Origin: Candidatus Manganitrophaceae bacterium
Lineage (GTDB): Bacteria > Nitrospirota > Nitrospiria > SBBL01 > Manganitrophaceae
Reading direction: 5' to 3'
DNA length: 46,082 nucleotides
Assembly (NCBI GenBank): GCA_004297235.1
Contig: SCUR01000033.1
Span: forward strand, 1-46,082
Part shown: positions 22,420 to 30,949 of the stretch, piece by piece
Position numbering within the stretch: the stretch's first letter is position 1
Layout of the letters: every line of letters begins with the position of its first letter
The notes under the pieces: generated by a model
Seen by the model: only the letters and a program-made list of their open reading frames with translations
What the model was told of the DNA's origin: nothing
The model's database searches: none
Made by a program: the position numbers and the translations under genes

Positions 22420-23109
22420 ATGGAGGAGAGACATTCACAGGGAGAAACGCAGGTGGCGCATGATCGTCGCGAGCCTCTGGTCCGGATTCCCGCAGACGGC
22501 GTCACATTGGAAGGGGCGCTGGAGATTCCTGCAGAGGCGGTAGGGGTCGTGTTGTTCGCCCACGGCAGCGGCAGCAGCCGGCACAGCCCCAGAAACAACT
22601 TTGTCGCGCAGGTGTTGCGCGCTGCCGGGGTGGGGACACTGCTGTTTGATCTGTTGACTGAAAAAGAAGATCGAATTTATGAGACCCGTTTTGATATTGA
22701 TCTGTTGACCCGTCGGTTGATCTCGGCCACCCGCTGGTTCACTGAACAGCCTCAGCATCGCGGCCTGGCGGTCGGCTATTTCGGATCGAGCACCGGCGCG
22801 GCCTCGGCCCTTCGGGCGGCCGCCGCGCTCGGCCCGGCCGTCGGCGCGGTGGTTTCGCGCGGGGGACGGCCCGATCTGGCGGGGAGGGCGCTCCCGCACG
22901 TTCAGTCTCCCACGTTGCTGATCGTCGGCGGCGATGACCTCCCGGTCATTGATCTGAATCAACAGGCCTATGATCAGATGAAGGCGGAAAGGGGATTGAA
23001 GATTATTCCGGGCGCCACCCATCTGTTCGAAGAGCCGGGGACGCTGGAAGAGGTGGCGCGGCTGGCGGCCGATTGGTTTCAGCGACACCTTCATGTGAAA
23101 GAAGGCTGA
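22420..23109 (+). CDS. alpha/beta hydrolase (dienelactone-hydrolase-like)
   Basis: 229 residues. LFAHGSGSSRHSPRN holds the oxyanion region, GYFGSSTGAASALR the nucleophile elbow (Ser in GxSxG), VGGDDLPV the acid strand and GATHLFEEPG the catalytic His. Such hydrolases are often found next to, or fused with, phosphoribosyltransferases like the one at 9884, in stress clusters. The substrate is unknown. GGAGGAGG sits before the ATG at 22420. It follows DUF2267 by 45 bp and probably shares its promoter. Confidence 0.83.
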   Translation: MEERHSQGETQVAHDRREPLVRIPADGVTLEGALEIPAEAVGVVLFAHGSGSSRHSPRNNFVAQVLRAAGVGTLLFDLLTEKEDRIYETRFDIDLLTRRLISATRWFTEQPQHRGLAVGYFGSSTGAASALRAAAALGPAVGAVVSRGGRPDLAGRALPHVQSPTLLIVGGDDLPVIDLNQQAYDQMKAERGLKIIPGATHLFEEPGTLEEVARLAADWFQRHLHVKEG

Positions 23110-23122
23110 TCTTTTTTTCGGA

Positions 23123-24346
23123 ATGCATGATAATAGATACAAAATACAACGGATCGTCATGAATCGACACAAAGGAATCTCCGGTCCAATCAAACGAAGC
23201 GCTCTTTCCGAAGGAAGGCGCCCTTTCGAGGGGGGTACCTTCGACGATCTGAATCGAAACATCCCCCTCTCGGAAAAGCTCAGGTCGATCCATTCGATTC
23301 TGCAAGCTCGGATACCGTTGATCGATCGGATCGCCGTTGCGGTGTACGATCCGAAGACCGACCTGCTGAAGACCTTCATCTACAGCAGTCGCGAAGAGCA
23401 TCCCCTGATTCACTATCAGGCGAAATTGGCCGAGGCGGGCTCCTTGCGGGCCATCTTGCAGTCCGGGCGTCCCCGCGTGGTGAATGATCTCGCGGTTTTC
23501 GCCAAAGGGGAGCATGAGCATACGAAGCGGATCGCGGGACAGGGATTCGGATCGAGCTATACCCTGCCGGTTTACTTGAATGGACTCTTCCTCGGATTCA
23601 TTTTCTTCAACTCTTATCGGAAAAATATCTTCCGGCCCGATACCCTGCAGGAGCTTGACCTTTTCGGTCATTTAATCTCGTTGATGATTACCAATGAGCT
23701 ATCGACCATACGGATGATGGTCGCGACGATCAAGGCGGCCCGGCACATCACGGCCTACCGAGATAGGGAGACCGGGGGCCATGTCGAGCGGACCGCCCAC
23801 TATGCGAGACTGATCGCCAAAGAATTGGCCCCGAAGTACGGTTTCGACGACCCATATATCGAGTATCTTTTTCTATTTTCCTCCTTGCACGACATCGGTA
23901 AAATCGGCCTCCCCGACGCGGTCCTCAAGAAGACAGGCAAGCTGTCCAAAGAGGAAGTCGAAATCATGAAGAGCCATGTCCGGAAAGGCTGGGAGATCGT
24001 CGATACGATCATCGACGATTTCGGGCTGGATACTTTTCAGCATTTCAATATGCTGCGCAATATCGCCGAATATCACCATGAAGCTGTCGACGGAACCGGG
24101 TATCTTCGCGGGTTAAAGGGAGAGGCGATTCCGATCGAGGCGCGGATCATTACCGTCGCCGACATCTTCGACGCACTGACCAGCCGACGGTACTACAAGG
24201 AAGCGTGGACCAACGAGGAGGCCTTTGCGGCATTGCAGCGGCTGGCCGGCCTTAAGCTCGATCGAGACTGTGTTGAGGCGCTCGCCCGGAACGCCGGGGC
24301 GGTGAAGGAGATCCAGCAGCGATTCAAAGAGGAACTTCTGGAGTAG
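23123..24346 (+). CDS. GAF plus HD-GYP-type phosphohydrolase
   Basis: About 407 residues. Residues 60-190 look like a GAF sensor (LPVYLNGLFLGFIFFNSY). The HD-GYP region has HVERTAHYARLIAKEL, SLHDIGKIGLPDAVLKKTGK, MKSHVRKGWEI, YHHEAVDGTGYLRGLKG and ITVADIFDALTSRRYYK. The family cleaves cyclic di-GMP. Here the signature reads GYL in place of GYP, while HD and HHE are kept. Neither candidate start (23123 or 23159) has a good ribosome site. There is no transmembrane segment. It converges on polX. Confidence 0.85.
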   Translation: MHDNRYKIQRIVMNRHKGISGPIKRSALSEGRRPFEGGTFDDLNRNIPLSEKLRSIHSILQARIPLIDRIAVAVYDPKTDLLKTFIYSSREEHPLIHYQAKLAEAGSLRAILQSGRPRVVNDLAVFAKGEHEHTKRIAGQGFGSSYTLPVYLNGLFLGFIFFNSYRKNIFRPDTLQELDLFGHLISLMITNELSTIRMMVATIKAARHITAYRDRETGGHVERTAHYARLIAKELAPKYGFDDPYIEYLFLFSSLHDIGKIGLPDAVLKKTGKLSKEEVEIMKSHVRKGWEIVDTIIDDFGLDTFQHFNMLRNIAEYHHEAVDGTGYLRGLKGEAIPIEARIITVADIFDALTSRRYYKEAWTNEEAFAALQRLAGLKLDRDCVEALARNAGAVKEIQQRFKEELLE

Positions 24347-24357
24347 CGCTATTTTTC

Positions 24358-26112
24358 CTACACGATTCCGAGGCGCTTCTTGTGGCTCCGCTCTTTTCCA
24401 TTTTTGAGAGAGGCCAAAAACGAATTGAGCGGGAGGGCGTTGAGGATATCCGATCGCTTCGCCCAACCCCGACGCGCCGTGGCGATCCCGAACTGAAGAT
24501 AGGAGAGGTGGTGGATGTGGTGCGCGTCGGAATCGATGACGAGCTTCACTCCGGCCTCGACCGCCTTCCGGATATGTTCATCTTTTAAATCGAGCCGGTC
24601 GGGAAAGGCATCCACCTCCAGGGCGGTTCCGGTTCGCCGGGCGGCTTGAATCACCGCGTCGATGTCGATGTCGACCGGCTCGCGCTTTTGGAGAATGCGC
24701 CCGGTGGGATGAAAAAGGATGTCGACGTGGGGGTTCTCCATCGCGCGGATCACCCGGCGGGTCATCTCCGCCCGCGACAGGCCGAAGTGGGAGTGAACGG
24801 CGATCCCGACAACATCGAGCTGGGCGAGGGTCTCATCATCGATGTCGAGGCGGCCGTCTTTGTCGATGTTTACTTCGGCCCCTTTCAGGAGGGTGATGCC
24901 GCGCAACTTTTTGTTCACCGCATCGATCGCGGCCATCTGTTTGCGGAGCCTCTTCTCATCCGACCCTTTCACCATCGCGAGGCTCTTCGTATGGTCGGTG
25001 ATCGCGAGATACTCCCGCCCCAAGCGCTTCGCCTCGGCGGCCATCTCTTCGATGGAATGGGCCCCGTCGGTCCAGTGGGTCTGCGTCTGAAGGTCGCCGC
25101 GTAAGTCGTCATAACCGATCAACTTCGGGAGTCTCCCCGCCAGGGCCGCCTCGATCTCGCCGGTCTCCTCCCGAAGCTCGGGGGGGATGAAGGGAAGGCC
25201 GAGCGCGGCATAGACCTCTTCTTCGGTTCGGCCCGCGATCGGCCGCTCTCCTCGAAAGACGCCGTATTCGCTCAGCTTGAGACCTTTTCCGATCGCAATC
25301 TTGCGGAGGTGAATATTGTGCGCTTTGCTCCCGGTAAAGTAGCAGAGGGCGGCGCCGAAGCTCTCCTCCGGAACGACGCGGAGATCGACGTCGATCCCGC
25401 TCTTGATCTTAATACTCGACTTCGTCGGTCCCTTCGCATGGAGGTAGATCACCTCCGGCATGGAGACGAAAAAGTCCATCACCCGGCCGGGATCGTTCGA
25501 GACGGCGAGCAGATCGCCGTCTCCGATCGTCTCCTTCCAGCGGCGAATGGAGCCGGCGACCGCCAACCGTTTCACTCCCGGAACCTTTTCCAAACGGCGC
25601 TCGATGTCTCGGATCACCGGGAGAATGACTCCGATCGGGTATCGGCTCCCGCTCTTTTTAAAAAAGGAGATCCCTTTGAGAATCTTCTGCTCGCTCTTCT
25701 CGCCGAAGCGAGGGAGCGGATGGATATTCCCCTCCATCGCGGCGCGCTCCAGATCGTCGACCGTCCGAACCCCCAGCTGATCGTAGAGGAGTTTGATCTT
25801 CTTCGGCCCGAGCCCCTCGATGGAGGTGAGGTGTTCCACATCGACCGGCGATTTTTCTCGCAACGCCTCGTAGTAGGGGAGCTTGCCGGTTTCGATCAGG
25901 GTCACCAGTTTCTCGGCGATACTTTTTCCGACACCGGGGATCTCTTCCACCGCTTTGATTCCACCGCGCCGGTAGATCTCGTCGAGTGGGGCGTCGAGCG
26001 CTTCAACGGCGTAGGCCGCCTTCTCATAGGCGCGCGGCTTGAAGGGGATCTCTTCCATGTCGAGGAAGAAGGCGATCTCCCGCAGGATCTCGGCGATCTC
26101 AGCGTTTCTCAT
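24358..26112 (-). CDS. polX: DNA polymerase X with PHP domain
   Basis: 584 residues. The N-terminal part has helix-hairpin-helix GVGKSIAEKL and IEGLGPKKIKLLYDQLG. The palm motif GSIRRWKETIGDGDLLAV has DxD, and IDVDLRVV carries the third Asp. The C-terminal PHP domain has AITDHTK, GAEVNID, AVHSHFG, FHPTGR and IDSDAHH. The first PHP motif reads DLQTQTHWTDG, with Gln where HxH is usual. PolX fills repair gaps. ATG at 26112 has AGGAG upstream. It is a single gene between convergent and divergent neighbours. Confidence 0.92.
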   Translation of the reverse strand: MRNAEIAEILREIAFFLDMEEIPFKPRAYEKAAYAVEALDAPLDEIYRRGGIKAVEEIPGVGKSIAEKLVTLIETGKLPYYEALREKSPVDVEHLTSIEGLGPKKIKLLYDQLGVRTVDDLERAAMEGNIHPLPRFGEKSEQKILKGISFFKKSGSRYPIGVILPVIRDIERRLEKVPGVKRLAVAGSIRRWKETIGDGDLLAVSNDPGRVMDFFVSMPEVIYLHAKGPTKSSIKIKSGIDVDLRVVPEESFGAALCYFTGSKAHNIHLRKIAIGKGLKLSEYGVFRGERPIAGRTEEEVYAALGLPFIPPELREETGEIEAALAGRLPKLIGYDDLRGDLQTQTHWTDGAHSIEEMAAEAKRLGREYLAITDHTKSLAMVKGSDEKRLRKQMAAIDAVNKKLRGITLLKGAEVNIDKDGRLDIDDETLAQLDVVGIAVHSHFGLSRAEMTRRVIRAMENPHVDILFHPTGRILQKREPVDIDIDAVIQAARRTGTALEVDAFPDRLDLKDEHIRKAVEAGVKLVIDSDAHHIHHLSYLQFGIATARRGWAKRSDILNALPLNSFLASLKNGKERSHKKRLGIV

Positions 26113-26189
26113 ACTCGGCTCCTGGCCGTTCTGTCGATTTGATTCACCGACATCACTGCAAATATGAAAGAACGGCCGGTTGATCGCAA

Positions 26190-26235
26190 CACCTCTTTTG
26201 GGGGGTTGCCCCTCTCTTCAAATCTGGAGGAAGAT
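26190..26235 (+). promoter_or_regulatory. G-box promoter 10 (universal stress protein)
   Basis: The box CACCTCT-TT-TGGGGGG (26190-26205) abuts TTGCCC (26206-26211). GAAGAT (26230-26235) follows after 18 bp. The -10 is weak. It lies inside the longest open frame, so the gene must start after about 26242. Confidence 0.62.
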
Positions 26236-26268
26236 AAAACGGAACCGATCGGAGGTAGGGGAAAAAAG

Positions 26269-26769
26269 ATGAAACCACGCAAGCAGACCCGAACGATCTC
26301 TCGGATAATGGTGCCGACCGATTTCTCGCCCGGGTCCGCCGAGGCGCTCGAATATGCGATCGCGCTGGCCAAGCGGTTAAAAGCCGATCTCATCTTGGCG
26401 CACGTCATCGAGCCGTTTCCATACAATCTGGTGGAGGGGATGGCCTTTTCCGACTACGGAGAGCGCCTGACACCGCCGGCACGACGCCTTCTCGATCATC
26501 AATCGAAACGGGCCATCAAAGAAAAGATTCCGGTGAAAACCCGACTGATCGAGGGGGCGCCTTTTCGGGAAATCATCAAGATGGCCAAGCGGGAAGGGGC
26601 CGATCTGATCGTGATGGGGACGCACGGCCGCACCGGGATCGACCATTTTCTTGCCGGAAGCGTTGCGGAAAAGGTGGTGCGCCTCTCTCCCTGTCCGGTT
26701 CTGACCGTTCGATCCGTGCCGGCCGCTCCAAAGCGAGGAGGGGCGAAGCGAGGTCACAAGGCAGGGTGA
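26269..26769 (+). CDS. universal stress protein (UspA family), copy 1
   Basis: 166 residues. RIMVPTDFSPGSAEALEYA at the N-terminus and GTHGRTGIDHFLAGSVAEKV near residue 124 (the ATP-binding G-2X-G-9X-G(S) loop) define the family. It likely binds ATP and protects against stress, with client unknown. The start at 26269 is fixed by GGAGGTAGGGG upstream and by the promoter lying over the earlier in-frame codons. It precedes DUF2934 by 49 bases. Confidence 0.9.
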   Translation: MKPRKQTRTISRIMVPTDFSPGSAEALEYAIALAKRLKADLILAHVIEPFPYNLVEGMAFSDYGERLTPPARRLLDHQSKRAIKEKIPVKTRLIEGAPFREIIKMAKREGADLIVMGTHGRTGIDHFLAGSVAEKVVRLSPCPVLTVRSVPAAPKRGGAKRGHKAG

Positions 26770-26818
26770 GGAAGGGGAATGTTCTGAAAAATAACGATCT
26801 AACACGTGGGGGACCGCC

Positions 26819-27049
26819 ATGAAAAAAGGAACGAAAAAGAAAGAAGAGACATTCAAGGGAGAACAGACCGCGCCGATGGTCAATGACCAGGCGTTTCATC
26901 AAGCGATTGCCGAGAAAGCGCACGAGCTCTACGAAAAAGGGGGCCAGCGCCACGGACATGATCTGGAAGATTGGCTCGAAGCGGAGCAGTTGGTCCTCTC
27001 TGAGAAGAAAGGGGAGAAAAAACTGTCCAGTGTTCCACCGACAAAATGA
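26819..27049 (+). CDS. DUF2934 protein
   Basis: 76 residues, highly charged. The core HQAIAEKAHELYEKGGQRHG followed by HDLEDWLEAEQ is the DUF2934 signature (a helix-turn-helix-like pair with GHDLEDWLxAE). Function is unknown; members are small and often sit in stress clusters. A basic lysine-rich start (MKKGTKKKEE) suggests nucleic-acid contact at most. It is probably co-transcribed with the preceding universal stress protein. Confidence 0.82.
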   Translation: MKKGTKKKEETFKGEQTAPMVNDQAFHQAIAEKAHELYEKGGQRHGHDLEDWLEAEQLVLSEKKGEKKLSSVPPTK

Positions 27050-27091
27050 AACCGGTCGAATCTCAGAAGCAGAAAAAGGGAAGGGGGGGCC

Positions 27092-27565
27092 ATGTCGCTC
27101 ACGCTTCAATCCTCAGCGTTCCCCAATCAAGGTGAGATCCCACGGCGCTACACCTGCGACGGAGAGGAACGCTCCCCTCCACTGGCCTGGTCCGGTCTGC
27201 CGGAGGGAACGAAAAGCCTCGTGCTGATCGTCGACGATCCGGACGCGCCCGATCCGACCGCGCCGAGAAGGACCTGGGTTCACTGGGTGCTCTACAATAT
27301 CCCGCCGAGTGCCGCCGGATTGCCGGAAGGGATGCCTCCCCGGGCCTTCCCGAAGGGAGCGTTGCCGGGACTTAACGATTGGCAACGCACCGGCTACGGC
27401 GGCCCTTGTCCTCCGATCGGCCGGCATCGCTACTTCCACAAGCTCTATGCCCTAGACATCGTTCTCCCCGATCTGGACAGACCCACCAAGGCGGTTGTGG
27501 AAAAGGCGATGAAGGGGCATATCCTGGCGCAGGCGGAGCTGGTGGGGACGTATGAACGTTCTTAA
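27092..27565 (+). CDS. YbhB/YbcL-type PEBP-family protein
   Basis: 157 residues. IPRRYTCDGEERSPPLAWSG, SLVLIVDDPDAPDP, WVHWVLYNIPP, GYGGPCPPIGRHRYFHKLYAL are all conserved sites of the phosphatidylethanolamine-binding (Raf kinase inhibitor-like) fold. Bacterial members are cytoplasmic or periplasmic proteins of unclear ligand; this one has no signal peptide. GGGAAGGGGGGGCC precedes the ATG. It is followed directly by the broken L,D-transpeptidase. Confidence 0.9.
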   Translation: MSLTLQSSAFPNQGEIPRRYTCDGEERSPPLAWSGLPEGTKSLVLIVDDPDAPDPTAPRRTWVHWVLYNIPPSAAGLPEGMPPRAFPKGALPGLNDWQRTGYGGPCPPIGRHRYFHKLYALDIVLPDLDRPTKAVVEKAMKGHILAQAELVGTYERS

Positions 27566-27579
27566 TTTTGGAAAAACTG

Positions 27580-28393
27580 GGCGCTCCGGAAGCTAGGCGA
27601 TTGTTCTACTTCTGACGGCAGGGCTCTCCGGGATATTCTTCTCTGCTCAAGGTCGGGCCGAAGTGTCTTTGGAAACCATTCCGCTTGTTTCCCCTTATGT
27701 GACCGACCGCTTTGGGACGATCGTCTTCTTTCTTGCCGAGGGGCGGGACGGAGCAAAAGTCATTACCCCCGGAAAGAAGCATCTGGAAATTGATAAGTCC
27801 AACCAGCGCCTCCAAGCCTTCGATGAGCGGGGCCGGCGGGTCTTCGAAGCGCCCGTCTCCACCGGGAAGCCGGGGATCGATGAAAAAGGGCGGGAGAGTG
27901 CGGAGACCCTCTCCGGTATTCATCGCATTATTGAAGTCAAATCCTCTAAACGTTGGTCGAAGGATCCCCGGGTCAAAATGCTGAATTGGATCGGCCTCAC
28001 ACCGGGCATCGAAAAAGGGATGCACAGTCTCAATCCAATCGGCGAATTTGCCGGTTATGAGAAACGGCTTGGACAAAAAGCGTCCCATGGATGTATCCGT
28101 TTAAGCCGCGAGCGCAGCCGCCGTTGGTGAAGTGGATCGGAGAAGAGTGGAAAACAGATCCGCTCATCGTCTATATCTATGATCCACCGCTCCGCATCGA
28201 GGCTCCGTCGGAAGAGAGTCATTACCTGCTCTTTCTCGTTCTTCAGGAAGGAATCTACTCCTATGATCCTCTCTCAGACGAGGCGATCCCCATCGTCCGT
28301 CGAGACGGAGCAGCTGTGGGGCGCCTGATGAAGCGGGGAAGCTTTCTTCTCTACAAAAGAGAGGTGGAAGCGTGGCATCTCATTCAACCGTGA
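27580..28393 (+). pseudogene. L,D-transpeptidase (YkuD), frameshifted
   Basis: The piece to 28130 has VITPGKKHLEIDKSNQRLQA, WIGLTPGIEKGMHSL and the catalytic HGCIRLS of the YkuD fold. The frame is then lost in a GC-rich run (about 28105-28125), and LVKWIGEEWKTDPLIVYIYD continues in another frame to 28393. At the front a signal-peptide-like stretch (IVLLLTAGLSGIFFSAQ) runs into the catalytic part but its frame meets a TAG near 27595 with no start codon; another frame offers a TTG start. So at least two lesions are visible. These enzymes make peptidoglycan 3-3 cross-links. Sequencing error is possible at the GC-rich site. Confidence 0.75.
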
Positions 28394-28411
28394 TTGCCAC
28401 GGTGAATGAGA
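28379..28411 (+). terminator. hairpin after the L,D-transpeptidase
   Basis: CTCATTCAACCGTG (28379-28392) and CACGGTGAATGAG (28398-28410) pair into a 13-bp stem with one bulge and a tiny loop. The left arm overlaps the coding end. No T-run follows. It may end transcription or stabilise the RNA 3' end before the next stress gene. Confidence 0.45.
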
Positions 28412-28477
28412 AGGGGTTGAACTGAGAGCCATCGAAAATGAAACCGGTTTGGGTCTAAATAAGGGGGGAGGAAGTCG

Positions 28478-28954
28478 ATGGACATTCCGCGTCGAGTTTT
28501 GATGGGGACCGATTTTTCGGACTATTCGAAAGAGGCGTTTGATGATGCGGTTCTCTTGGCAAAACAGTTCGGCGCCGAGCTCTATCTGCTTCATGTCTTC
28601 GATGTGCCGACCTACATTCCCGGTGTGGCGAGCGTCGCCGGGCCGGAGGTCTTCGAGTGGATCCGGACTTTTCGGGAAGAGGAGCAGAAGAGATTGGAGA
28701 CCCTTGCGGAGGAGGTTCGGAAAAAGGGGGTGACGGTTCATCCGATCTTAAAAGAGGGGGTTCCCTTTCGGGAGATCCCCAAGACGGCCAAGGAGGTTGC
28801 TGCCGATCTGATTGTGTTGGGGACCCATGGCCGGACCGGTTTGGATCGTCTCATGATGGGGAGTGTGGCCGAGCGGGTCGCTCGACGGGCTCCTTGTCGA
28901 ATTCTCCTGGTGAGGCCGAAGGCGTTGATCGACAAGGGTGGAGAGAATCTTTGA
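28478..28954 (+). CDS. universal stress protein (UspA family), copy 2
   Basis: 158 residues. RRVLMGTDFSDYSKEAFDDA opens the fold and GTHGRTGLDRLMMGSVAERV near residue 115 is the ATP-binding loop. RAPCRILLVRP closes the sheet. GGGGGGAGGAAG precedes the ATG. No G-box is seen ahead; only an imperfect GAAGGGG before TTGAAC (28411-28422). It is convergent with malic enzyme. It is a paralogue of the gene at 26269. Confidence 0.9.
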   Translation: MDIPRRVLMGTDFSDYSKEAFDDAVLLAKQFGAELYLLHVFDVPTYIPGVASVAGPEVFEWIRTFREEEQKRLETLAEEVRKKGVTVHPILKEGVPFREIPKTAKEVAADLIVLGTHGRTGLDRLMMGSVAERVARRAPCRILLVRPKALIDKGGENL

Positions 28955-28997
28955 AAGAAACTCGATTCCACCTTCATCGAATTTGCATTCTGGCGGC

Positions 28998-30347
28998 TTA
29001 ATGCGTTTCTGGCGCGATCGGGATGACTCCCGCCTTAATCAAGGCGTCGGTCGACGCGCGCGCCTCTTTAATTTTCCGAATCGCCCCTTCCAGCAACTGC
29101 TCCCTGGTTTTTATCAGCCTGGCAATTCCCTGTTTCTGCGCCTGCATCGCCGTCGCGGCGGCGATCCGCGGGACCACTCCCCACTGTTCCATTCTCGGCA
29201 AGATCGACTCCTCGTGAAGCCCCTGCTCCTCCGCGCATCTTGCCAGCTCGTGAGCCGCGGCGAGCGCCATCTCGTCGGTAATCGTTCGCGCACGCACATC
29301 CAAGGTGCCCCGGAAGATGCCGGGAAAGACAAGAGAGTTGTTCACCTGATTCGGAAAGTCGCCGCGACCGGTGGCAACAATTCTGGCTCCGGCTTCTTTG
29401 GCCTCCCACGGCCAGATCTCCGGGACAGGATTGGCGCAAGCAAAAAGAAGGGCGTCCGAAGCCATCGTCTTGACCCATTCCGGCGTGATGATGCCGGGGC
29501 CTGGCGTGGAGAAGGCGATGCAGACATCTGCGTCTTTTAAGGCTTCCGCGATGCCCCCCTTCACCCCTCTGGGATTGGTCTCCCGACAGACCCGCCATTT
29601 CTCGGCGAATTTTTCCTGTTCATACTCAATGTCGAGACGCTCTTTGTGGAGCGTTCCTTTACTGTCGCAGGCCACAATTCCTTGCAGGTCAACGCCGCTG
29701 CTCCTCAGCAGACGGTAGACCGAGACATTGGCGGCCCCCATCCCGATCATCGCGATACGAATCTTCCCGATCTCCTTCCCGACCATCTTGAGCGCATTGA
29801 TCAACCCGGCCAAAAGGGCCGTCCCCGAACCTTGCTGGTCGTCGTGCCAGACGGGAATGCTCATCTCTTTTCTGAGCGCGTCCAAGATCCGAAAGCACTT
29901 CGGCTGGGAAATATCTTCCAGATTGATCCCGCCGAAAGAGGGTTCCAGAACCTTCACCGTCCGGACGATCTCATCCGGATCTTTGGTCCCCAGACAGATC
30001 GGGACCGCATCGATCCCTCCCAAATACTTGAACAGAAGCGCCTTCCCTTCCATCACCGGTAGACCGGCTTCCGGACCGATATCGCCGAGCCCCAGCACCC
30101 GTGTTCCGTCGGAGACGATCGCGATGCTATTGGCGCGATTGGTCAACTCATAAACCTTCTCAGGATCTGCTTGTATCGCCTTGCAGGGGGCCGCCACACC
30201 GGGCGTATACCAGATCGTGAAATCACGCGGATCGCGGATGGGACACTTCGGGAGCGTTTGCACTTTTCCGTGATACAGGGCATGAAGTCGCATGGCCAGC
30301 TGAGCCGGCTTCTGCGCCTTAGCAAACAACTCTTCTCTCGTTGGCAC
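28998..30347 (-). CDS. NAD(P)-dependent malic enzyme, short form
   Basis: 449 residues. YTPGVAAPCKAI, VSDGTRVLGLGDIGPEAGLPVMEGK, VWHDDQQGSG and IGMGAANVSVYRLL are the conserved malate and nucleotide sites. It decarboxylates malate to pyruvate with NAD(P)H. The phosphotransacetylase-like C-terminal domain of MaeB is absent, so it is the short bacterial type. The start is GTG at 30347 with GGAGG six bases ahead, which overlaps the stop of the DUF1614 fragment (TAAGGAGG); the two were probably one operon with the zinc ribbon. Confidence 0.92.
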   Translation of the reverse strand: MPTREELFAKAQKPAQLAMRLHALYHGKVQTLPKCPIRDPRDFTIWYTPGVAAPCKAIQADPEKVYELTNRANSIAIVSDGTRVLGLGDIGPEAGLPVMEGKALLFKYLGGIDAVPICLGTKDPDEIVRTVKVLEPSFGGINLEDISQPKCFRILDALRKEMSIPVWHDDQQGSGTALLAGLINALKMVGKEIGKIRIAMIGMGAANVSVYRLLRSSGVDLQGIVACDSKGTLHKERLDIEYEQEKFAEKWRVCRETNPRGVKGGIAEALKDADVCIAFSTPGPGIITPEWVKTMASDALLFACANPVPEIWPWEAKEAGARIVATGRGDFPNQVNNSLVFPGIFRGTLDVRARTITDEMALAAAHELARCAEEQGLHEESILPRMEQWGVVPRIAAATAMQAQKQGIARLIKTREQLLEGAIRKIKEARASTDALIKAGVIPIAPETH

Positions 30348-30358
30348 GGTCGGCCTCC

Positions 30359-30624
30359 TTATGCGAGCAGGACAGCGATAATCCCCGTGAGGAAGACGCC
30401 ATCGAATGTCCCCGCCCCTCCGATCGAAACAATCGGAGCGCCGAGGCTTTGAAGGTTTTTAAGGTTCATTAAGTCGCCGCCGATCAGCGTTCCCAGGCTG
30501 CCTGCGATATAGGCGAGCGCGGGGTTCGGCGCTCGGGTGAGAAGCAGCGCGCGATCCCCGCGATTAAAGGAGGAACAAAGGTCGGAATCACAATACCGAT
30601 CCCCCGCACCTGCTTGGCAATCCA
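30359..30624 (-). pseudogene. DUF1614 membrane protein, C-terminal fragment with frameshift
   Basis: Directly after the zinc-ribbon stop, the same frame reads VRGIGIVIPTFVPPLIAGIA. Near 30540 the frame changes and continues ALLLTRAPNPALAYIAGSLG and then APIVSIGGAGTFDGVFLTG to a stop at 30359. Together these make the C-terminal third of DUF1614 family membrane proteins. The N-terminal part is absent. The stop overlaps the malic enzyme ribosome site. Confidence 0.72.
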
Positions 30625-30867
30625 TTATGCGGCACGGCGGCGCGCTGATACTTCTTGGCGCACCGGGGTCCCGCTTTCCTGGAGCTTCTCTTCCTGAGCT
30701 TCTCTCTCCAGCATCAAGGCGAGGGAAGCTTGGGAGCGGGCTCGATTGGCCATCACCAGAGGATCGACCAGATTTCCGCAGGAGGAGCAGCGCGCCATGA
30801 CGACCTTCCCCTGTTGGGTCCATACACCTTCCGTCACCATCATCCCATGACATCGCTGACATTGCAT
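30625..30867 (-). CDS. small zinc-ribbon protein
   Basis: 80 residues: MQCQRCHGMMVTEGVW, then RCSSCGNLVDPLVMANR. Two CXXC pairs make one zinc ribbon; the tail is a charged helix rich in Glu and Arg. The frame extends to 31026, but a G-box promoter occupies 30950-30994, and GGGAGG lies seven bases before the ATG at 30867, which fixes the start. The family is common beside stress genes, role unknown. It leads the operon with the DUF1614 fragment and malic enzyme. Confidence 0.78.
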   Translation of the reverse strand: MQCQRCHGMMVTEGVWTQQGKVVMARCSSCGNLVDPLVMANRARSQASLALMLEREAQEEKLQESGTPVRQEVSARRRAA

Positions 30868-30949
30868 CGCTTCCTCCCTGATCATGCGGTTTGGAGTCTC
30901 TGTTTCCTCTTCGTCCTTATCGTGCGACCTATCGATAAGAGATGATGCC

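Noticed and set aside
23214..23236. CCCTTTCGAGGGGGG inside the GAF/HD-GYP coding region
   Set aside because: The centre does not match TT or AA as placed, the following hexamer TACCTT has no good -10, and the reading frame runs through it.
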